This document shows, piece by piece, positions 5,910 to 9,667 of a stretch of 9,667 nucleotides of DNA. The DNA lies in contig SEEY01000104.1 in assembly GCA_004211235.1 (NCBI GenBank), positions 1-9,667 of the forward strand, in the 5' to 3' direction. Each line of letters opens with the position of its first letter. Position 1 is the first letter of the stretch. This DNA is from Rubrivivax sp. (lineage in GTDB: Bacteria; Pseudomonadota; Gammaproteobacteria; Burkholderiales; Burkholderiaceae). Below the pieces are notes generated by a model that saw nothing but the letters and a program-made list of their open reading frames with translations, did no database searches and was not told the DNA's origin. A program made the position numbers and the translations under genes.

Positions 5910-7487
5910 TCAACGGCTGATCTGCACCCAGGCCAGCTCGACGAAGTTGTCCGGCCGATGCACCGGCGTGACATTGGCCCGCGCCGCCCAGGGGATGACC
6001 TGGCGGTGCAGCGGAATGATGTTGACCTCCTCGCGCAGCGCCGCCAGCGCACCGCGGATCTGCTGCTCGCGCTTCTTCGGGTCGGTCTCGACACTGCTCT
6101 GCGCCGCCAGCGCGTCCGCCCGGTCGTTGCGGAAGTTGCCGTAGTTGTAGTCGCCCACACCCTTGGCGCCGCGGTTGCGATAGAGCGGCGTCAGGATGAC
6201 CTCGGCATCGGTGATGCTGCCGCCCCAGCCGTACATGAACAGGCTGGTGTCGAGCTTTTCCAGCTTGGGGAAGTGGACGACGCGCGGGCTCGCGTTGACC
6301 TTGACCCTGACCTTGATCTGCGCCCACATGCTGGCCAGAGCGACGCAGATTTCCTCGTCGTTGATGTAGCGGTTGTTGGGGCAGTCCAGCGTGACCTCGA
6401 AACCGTCCGCGAACCCGGCATCGGCCATCAGCTTGCGCGCCGCGGCCAGGTCATAGGGCAGGCGCGCCTGCAGGGCCGCGTCGTCGAAGGACGCGCTGCT
6501 CGACGGCGTCAAGCCGCCGGTGGGCACCGACTGGCCGCTCATCAGCTTGGCCTTGATCGTCTCGATGTCGATGGCCTGGTAGAGCGCCCGGCGCACACGC
6601 ACGTCCTTGAACGGATTCTTGTTGCCTGGCACCTTGCCGTAGAGCAGCTTGTCGCGCGCCTGGTCCATGCCGATGAAGACGAGGCGGTTCTCGGGGCCGT
6701 CGATGACCTTCACGCCGGCCGTGTTGCGCAGCCGGGCCACGTCCCGCGGCGCGGGGTCGTTGACGAGATCGATCTCGCCGGACACGAGTGCGGCCAGCCG
6801 CGTTGCGTCGCTGGCTATCGGGCTGTAGACGACCTCCTGCACATTGCCGCTGAACTTGCCCCACCAGTTCGGGTTGCGCTTGAGCACGGTCCTGACGCCA
6901 GGCTGGCGGCTTGCCAGCTGGAAGGGGCCGGTGCCGTTGGCGTTGGTGGACGCGTAGCTCTCTTCCCGGTTCTTGAAGTCCAGCGGCTTCGTGACGTGAT
7001 GGGCCTCGCACCACTTGCGGCTCAGGATGACGAGCTGGTCGATGTGCTGCAGGAAGATCGGGTCGAAGGTCGCGAGCTGGAAGTCCACCGTCAAGTCGTC
7101 GACGCGCTTCGCGGTGCCGACGGCGTTGGCATAGACGGCCACCTGCGAGGTCGGCTCCCTGGCGCGCTGCACCGAGAACACCACGTCGTCCGCGGTCAGC
7201 GGCGTGCCGTCATGGAACTTCACGCCCGCGCGCAGCTTGAAGCGCCAGGCCAGCGGGCCGGTCTGCTTCCATTCAGTCGCCAGGCCGGGCACCAGCGCCA
7301 GCCTGGCATCGCGACTCGTCAGCCGCTCGTAGATCTGCGAGTTGATGTTGTTCGTCAGCGTCTCGTTCTGCGAGTGCGGATCCATCGTCTGCGGATCGCC
7401 CTGGCTGGCCCAGCGCAGCGTCTGCGCGCCCGCGCCCAGGGACAGGCCCAGCAGGGCCACAGCAATCCAACGTTTCATCTCGCGCAT
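5910..7487 (-). CDS. ABC transporter substrate-binding protein, family 5 (peptide/nickel type)
   Basis: The 525-residue protein has an N-terminal Sec signal peptide (KRW, a hydrophobic core, and likely cleavage after AGA at residue 21). A full SBP_bac_5 domain follows, and the length is normal. Family hallmarks include LVPGLATEWK, WRFKLRAGVKFHDGTPLTAD then DVVFS, NGTGPFQL, LKRNPNWWG, RVRRAL-x-QAID, AARKLMADAGF and, near the C-terminus, EVNIIPLHRQV. Such proteins bind oligopeptides, dipeptides, nickel chelates, opines or other small molecules in the periplasm and deliver them to an ABC importer; the ligand is not evident. No permease or ATPase genes flank it, so it is either an orphan component or has become attached to its neighbours. 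The start could also be the in-frame ATG at 7478, which gives the more typical MKRWIAVALL opening. Neither start has a good ribosome site. It lies 61 bases after the HD-GYP gene. Confidence 0.93.
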   Translation of the reverse strand: MREMKRWIAVALLGLSLGAGAQTLRWASQGDPQTMDPHSQNETLTNNINSQIYERLTSRDARLALVPGLATEWKQTGPLAWRFKLRAGVKFHDGTPLTADDVVFSVQRAREPTSQVAVYANAVGTAKRVDDLTVDFQLATFDPIFLQHIDQLVILSRKWCEAHHVTKPLDFKNREESYASTNANGTGPFQLASRQPGVRTVLKRNPNWWGKFSGNVQEVVYSPIASDATRLAALVSGEIDLVNDPAPRDVARLRNTAGVKVIDGPENRLVFIGMDQARDKLLYGKVPGNKNPFKDVRVRRALYQAIDIETIKAKLMSGQSVPTGGLTPSSSASFDDAALQARLPYDLAAARKLMADAGFADGFEVTLDCPNNRYINDEEICVALASMWAQIKVRVKVNASPRVVHFPKLEKLDTSLFMYGWGGSITDAEVILTPLYRNRGAKGVGDYNYGNFRNDRADALAAQSSVETDPKKREQQIRGALAALREEVNIIPLHRQVIPWAARANVTPVHRPDNFVELAWVQISR

Positions 7488-7548
7488 CCAACAACCGAAC
7501 CGGCGGCAGTTTAGGAGCGCGGCAATACCCGCAAAACTCGATCTGCGT

Positions 7549-8796
7549 CTATCGTTTCGCGTTCGGATTCCAGAGTTCCTCGAGGTGGGTGAAATTCCAG
7601 GTCTCGGGCGGCTCGCGGCCGGCGATCCGCTCTGTGACGCCCTGCGCCGACAGGTCGATGACCTGCAAGGGAATGGGCATGTTCGACTTCGTCGAATAGA
7701 ACACCTTCACCCGCGGCGCCACCAGCGAGCCGGCGCTTTGCTCCACAACCACGGCCAGCCTTCCCGACTGCAGGCGCACCAGCGTGCCGACCGGATAGAT
7801 GCCGATGCTCTTGACGAAGGCCTGGAACACGCTCGGATCGAAATGACCCTTCCACTGCGACATGCGCTGCAGAGAACCGGCCGGGTCCCAGGCCTGCTTG
7901 TAGGGACGCGACGAGGTGATCGCGTCGTAGACATCGCAGACCGCGCCCATGCGCGACAGCAGGCTGATCTGCTCTCCGGCCAGCTTGTGCGGGTAGCCGC
8001 TGCCGTCCAGCTTCTCGTGGTGGTGCAGGCAGACGTCCAGGGCAGAGGCCGGCACCTTGGCACCGTCCTTGAGCAGCTCGAAGCCCCGCTCCGGATGGCT
8101 GCGCATGACGGTGAATTCCGCGTCGGTCAGCGCGCCGGGCTTGTTCAGCACCTCCAGCGGCATCAGCATCTTGCCCACATCGTGCAGCAGGCCGGCCAGA
8201 CCTGCTTCGCGAACCTGATCGTCGTTCAGGCCGAGATGGCGACCCAGCGACACCATCAGCGCACACACGGCCACCGAGTGCATGTAGGTGTAGTCGTCCT
8301 TGTCCTTCAGCCGCGCCAGGCTGACGAAGGCCCAGGGGTTGCGCGTCAGCGATGACGTCACCTCGTCGACGATGGGCAGGCAGGAATCACTGTCGATGGC
8401 CCGGCCCAGGCGCGCCTCGTTGAACAGCGCGGTGACGGCCCCCTTGGCGCGACCCAGCACCTGGCTCGCGCGGTCCAGTTCGGCTTCCATGCTGGTGCGG
8501 GGCTGGGGTTGCGGCGCGGGCGATGGCGGTAGCGCCACTCTCGCCGGCTCGGGCGGCGGCGCGGACACCGCCACGGCGGGGCCGGCCGTGGGGGGTTGCT
8601 CCACCGCCGGCACGTCGCTGCCCTTGCTGATGTCGATCCACACGGCCGGCACGCCGCTGGCCCGCAGCGAGGCCAGATCGGCCGGGTCCGACAGCACGAA
8701 CTTGGTCTTCCAGAAGGGATGCGAAAGCCAGGCTCCCTCCATCGATTGGAGAAACATGCCCAGGCACACGTCGGTGGTCGGGATTTTCTTCAGCAT
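7549..8796 (-). CDS. DUF3391/HD-GYP domain protein, putative cyclic-di-GMP phosphodiesterase
   Basis: The 415-residue protein starts at [20 protein letters not shown], the usual opening of DUF3391. An upstream in-frame ATG at 8862 would add 22 residues without family character. DUF3391 covers about residues 1-60. A Pro/Ala-rich linker follows to about 102, then a helical segment. The HD-GYP phosphodiesterase domain covers about 150-335 and keeps the metal-binding and signature residues: His173, HDVGK (His205, Asp206, Lys209), His234, [12 protein letters not shown] (258-269) and Asp288 in [14 protein letters not shown]. Intact HD-GYP proteins hydrolyse c-di-GMP to pGpG and GMP and so lower this second messenger, which controls motility and biofilm formation. 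No transmembrane segment is visible, so it is probably cytoplasmic. AGGGA lies about ten bases before the start, a rather long spacing. The gene heads a three-gene run on the same strand. Confidence 0.92.
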   Translation of the reverse strand: MLKKIPTTDVCLGMFLQSMEGAWLSHPFWKTKFVLSDPADLASLRASGVPAVWIDISKGSDVPAVEQPPTAGPAVAVSAPPPEPARVALPPSPAPQPQPRTSMEAELDRASQVLGRAKGAVTALFNEARLGRAIDSDSCLPIVDEVTSSLTRNPWAFVSLARLKDKDDYTYMHSVAVCALMVSLGRHLGLNDDQVREAGLAGLLHDVGKMLMPLEVLNKPGALTDAEFTVMRSHPERGFELLKDGAKVPASALDVCLHHHEKLDGSGYPHKLAGEQISLLSRMGAVCDVYDAITSSRPYKQAWDPAGSLQRMSQWKGHFDPSVFQAFVKSIGIYPVGTLVRLQSGRLAVVVEQSAGSLVAPRVKVFYSTKSNMPIPLQVIDLSAQGVTERIAGREPPETWNFTHLEELWNPNAKR

Positions 8797-8827
8797 GGCG
8801 GCGTTGTCCCTGTAACGCCAAGTATCT

Positions 8828-8844
8828 GCGGCGGGACCCGCCGC
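8828..8844. promoter_or_regulatory. Perfect 17-base inverted repeat upstream of the HD-GYP gene
   Basis: GCGGCGGG and CCCGCCGC flank a single central base. The repeat lies 31-48 bases before the HD-GYP start at 8796, between that gene and the cytochrome terminator. It could be an operator or a stable leader hairpin. In DNA this rich in GCC/GGC triplets a chance origin is quite possible. A GATACT sequence nearby (complement of 8820-8825, read on the - strand) could be a -10, but no -35 fits. Confidence 0.35.
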
Positions 8845-8909
8845 CGCTGTGCAGCCCTGCACGCTTTCGGCAGCGGCGACATCAGGGTCTGTGCCGCTTC
8901 CTCAGGGCG

Positions 8910-8933
8910 AAAAAAAGCCGCCTCGAGGGCGGC
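8910..8933 (-). terminator. Rho-independent terminator of the cytochrome c gene
   Basis: On the - strand GCCGCC and GGCGGC form a six-base-pair GC-only stem with a five-base loop, followed directly by seven T residues (the A-run at 8910-8916). It starts 18 bases beyond the stop codon of the cytochrome gene. It therefore makes that gene a separate transcription unit from the HD-GYP gene downstream. Confidence 0.92.
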
Positions 8934-8951
8934 CTGCGGGATGCTGGGTGT

Positions 8952-9596
8952 TCAGCGGAACTTGGGCTGCGGCACCGTGGCCAGCTCGGTCGGCAGCGTG
9001 GCGATGTAGTTGGCGATCGCCTTCAGTTCCGCGTTGCTGAACTGCTTGACCTGTCCGGCCATGATGGCGTTGCCGCGGCCCACGCTGGCATTGTTCTCAA
9101 GCTTGTACGACTTGAGCGCAACCGTCAGGTAGTCGGCATGCTGGCCGGCGAGCTTGGGATAGGTCGGGTCGATGGGCTTGCTGAAGTTGGCGCCGTGGCA
9201 GGAGATGCAGGCGCCCTTGGTGAGCAGCTCGGCGACGTTGGCGGGCGCCGCGGGAATTGCGTCGGCAACCGCCGGCTTGCCGGCCTGCTGTGCATAGAAG
9301 GCGGCAATGTCCGTCATGTCCTGTTCGCTCAGCGAGCCGGCGATGCCGCGCATCGTCGGATGCTTGCGCTCGCCCTTGGCATAGGCCTGCAGTGCCGCAA
9401 CGATGTACTTGGCGTTCTGGCCGGCGATCATCGGCACCTTGTGAACCTCGGGGAAGCTGGCCTGGTAGCCGATGATGCCGTGGCAGCCGATGCACATGGC
9501 GATCTTCTTCTCCCCGGCCTTGACGTCCTGCGCCTGGACGGCAACGGCACCAAAGGCGGCGGCCAGGGCAAGCGAGATCTGCAGCAGTTTTTTCAT
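8952..9596 (-). CDS. Periplasmic diheme cytochrome c4-like protein
   Basis: The 214-residue protein has a Sec signal peptide (MKKLLQISLALAAAFGAVAVQA, likely cleaved before Gln23 or nearby) and two cytochrome c domains. The haem attachment sites are CIGCH (35-39) and CISCH (130-134). Likely sixth ligands are Met82 in HPTMRGIAG and Met179 in NAIMAGQ. This two-domain layout with conserved MIAGQNAKYI and KLAGQHADYL segments is typical of cytochrome c4, which carries electrons from the bc1 complex to terminal oxidases in the periplasm. Length is normal and both haem sites are complete. The ATG at 9596 has no strong ribosome site. A perfect palindrome with -10-like hexamers lies 37 bases upstream, and a strong terminator follows, so it is probably a single-gene transcript. 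Cytochrome c biogenesis genes do not follow within the window. Confidence 0.95.
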   Translation of the reverse strand: MKKLLQISLALAAAFGAVAVQAQDVKAGEKKIAMCIGCHGIIGYQASFPEVHKVPMIAGQNAKYIVAALQAYAKGERKHPTMRGIAGSLSEQDMTDIAAFYAQQAGKPAVADAIPAAPANVAELLTKGACISCHGANFSKPIDPTYPKLAGQHADYLTVALKSYKLENNASVGRGNAIMAGQVKQFSNAELKAIANYIATLPTELATVPQPKFR

Positions 9597-9633
9597 GTCT
9601 CGGTGAGTGTCGGGTTCTGGGAGCGGCGGCGAT

Positions 9634-9651
9634 TATAGGAGGCCTCCTATA
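9634..9651. promoter_or_regulatory. Perfect 18-base palindrome with outward -10 hexamers upstream of cytochrome c
   Basis: TATAGGAGGCCTCCTATA is its own reverse complement with no interruption. On the - strand its edge forms TATAAT (complement of 9632-9637), an ideal -10 hexamer about 35 bases before the cytochrome ATG. On the + strand its other edge forms TATACT (9648-9653), facing out of the window. No good -35 is seen for either, which suits an activator-dependent or tightly regulated divergent promoter. The regulator is unknown and the role is inferred from position and symmetry. Confidence 0.5.
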
Positions 9652-9667
9652 CTGATCCCGCCTCCCT

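Noticed and set aside
5865..7514. A 549-codon open frame on the + strand opposite the substrate-binding protein gene.
   Set aside because: It is the complement of a protein with strong family motifs. Its own product is rich in Arg, Gly, Ala, His and Gln without domain structure, as expected from antisense of GC-rich codons.
7342..8355. A 337-codon open frame on the + strand spanning the gap between the binding-protein and HD-GYP genes.
   Set aside because: It overlaps two well-supported genes on the other strand and has no recognisable domain.
8528..8538. GGTAGCGCCAC, resembling the proposed LacI operator.
   Set aside because: It matches only the left and central part of the motif, has poor symmetry, and lies deep inside the HD-GYP coding sequence in the Pro/Ala-rich linker.
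8797..8862. Earlier ATG at 8862 as start of the HD-GYP protein.
   Set aside because: DUF3391 proteins normally begin with the MLKKI-like sequence found at 8796, and the extra 22 residues cross the inverted repeat.

Overview
The window reads as chromosomal DNA of a high-GC betaproteobacterium, most likely of the order Burkholderiales. This is inferred from the strongly G/C-biased third codon positions, the periplasmic diheme c4-type cytochrome, the DUF3391/HD-GYP architecture and the style of the lipoproteins. No rRNA, tRNA, CRISPR array, insertion sequence or phage gene was seen.

Left part (1-3900) looks like the remains of a plant-polysaccharide (hemicellulose) locus. It opens with the last 47 codons of a GH43-type beta-xylosidase/arabinofuranosidase on the + strand, followed by a small DUF3072 protein. 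From about 684 to 1150 on the - strand lies a decayed C-terminal piece of a GH2 beta-galactosidase-type glycosidase, broken by frameshifts and a stop codon. Next come a LacI-family repressor gene (1260-2330, +) and, convergent to it, a secreted SGNH/GDSL hydrolase lipoprotein (2433-3794, -). A near-identical 14-base motif (13 of 14 bases) lies just upstream of both the repressor gene and the SGNH hydrolase gene. It is partly palindromic about a central CG step, as LacI-family operators usually are. The simplest reading is a repressor that controls itself and the esterase, in a locus where at least one glycosidase has decayed.

Middle part (3898-8796) is a run of three genes on the - strand, transcribed right to left: a c-di-GMP phosphodiesterase-type HD-GYP protein with an N-terminal DUF3391 domain, a family-5 (peptide/nickel type) ABC transporter substrate-binding protein without permease genes beside it, and a 644-residue lipoprotein of unknown function. 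The gaps are 61 and 77 bases and no convincing terminator separates them, so they may be co-transcribed.

Right part (8910-9667) holds a diheme cytochrome c4-like gene on the - strand. It has a textbook rho-independent terminator after it and a perfect 18-base palindrome before it. The palindrome carries an outward-facing -10-like hexamer at each edge, suggesting a divergent promoter/operator shared with a gene beyond the window.

I see no clear new defence, mobile or catalytic system. The most checkable new observations are the shared LacI-type operator pair with its decayed glycosidase, the complex dyad in the SGNH leader, and the cytochrome palindrome.
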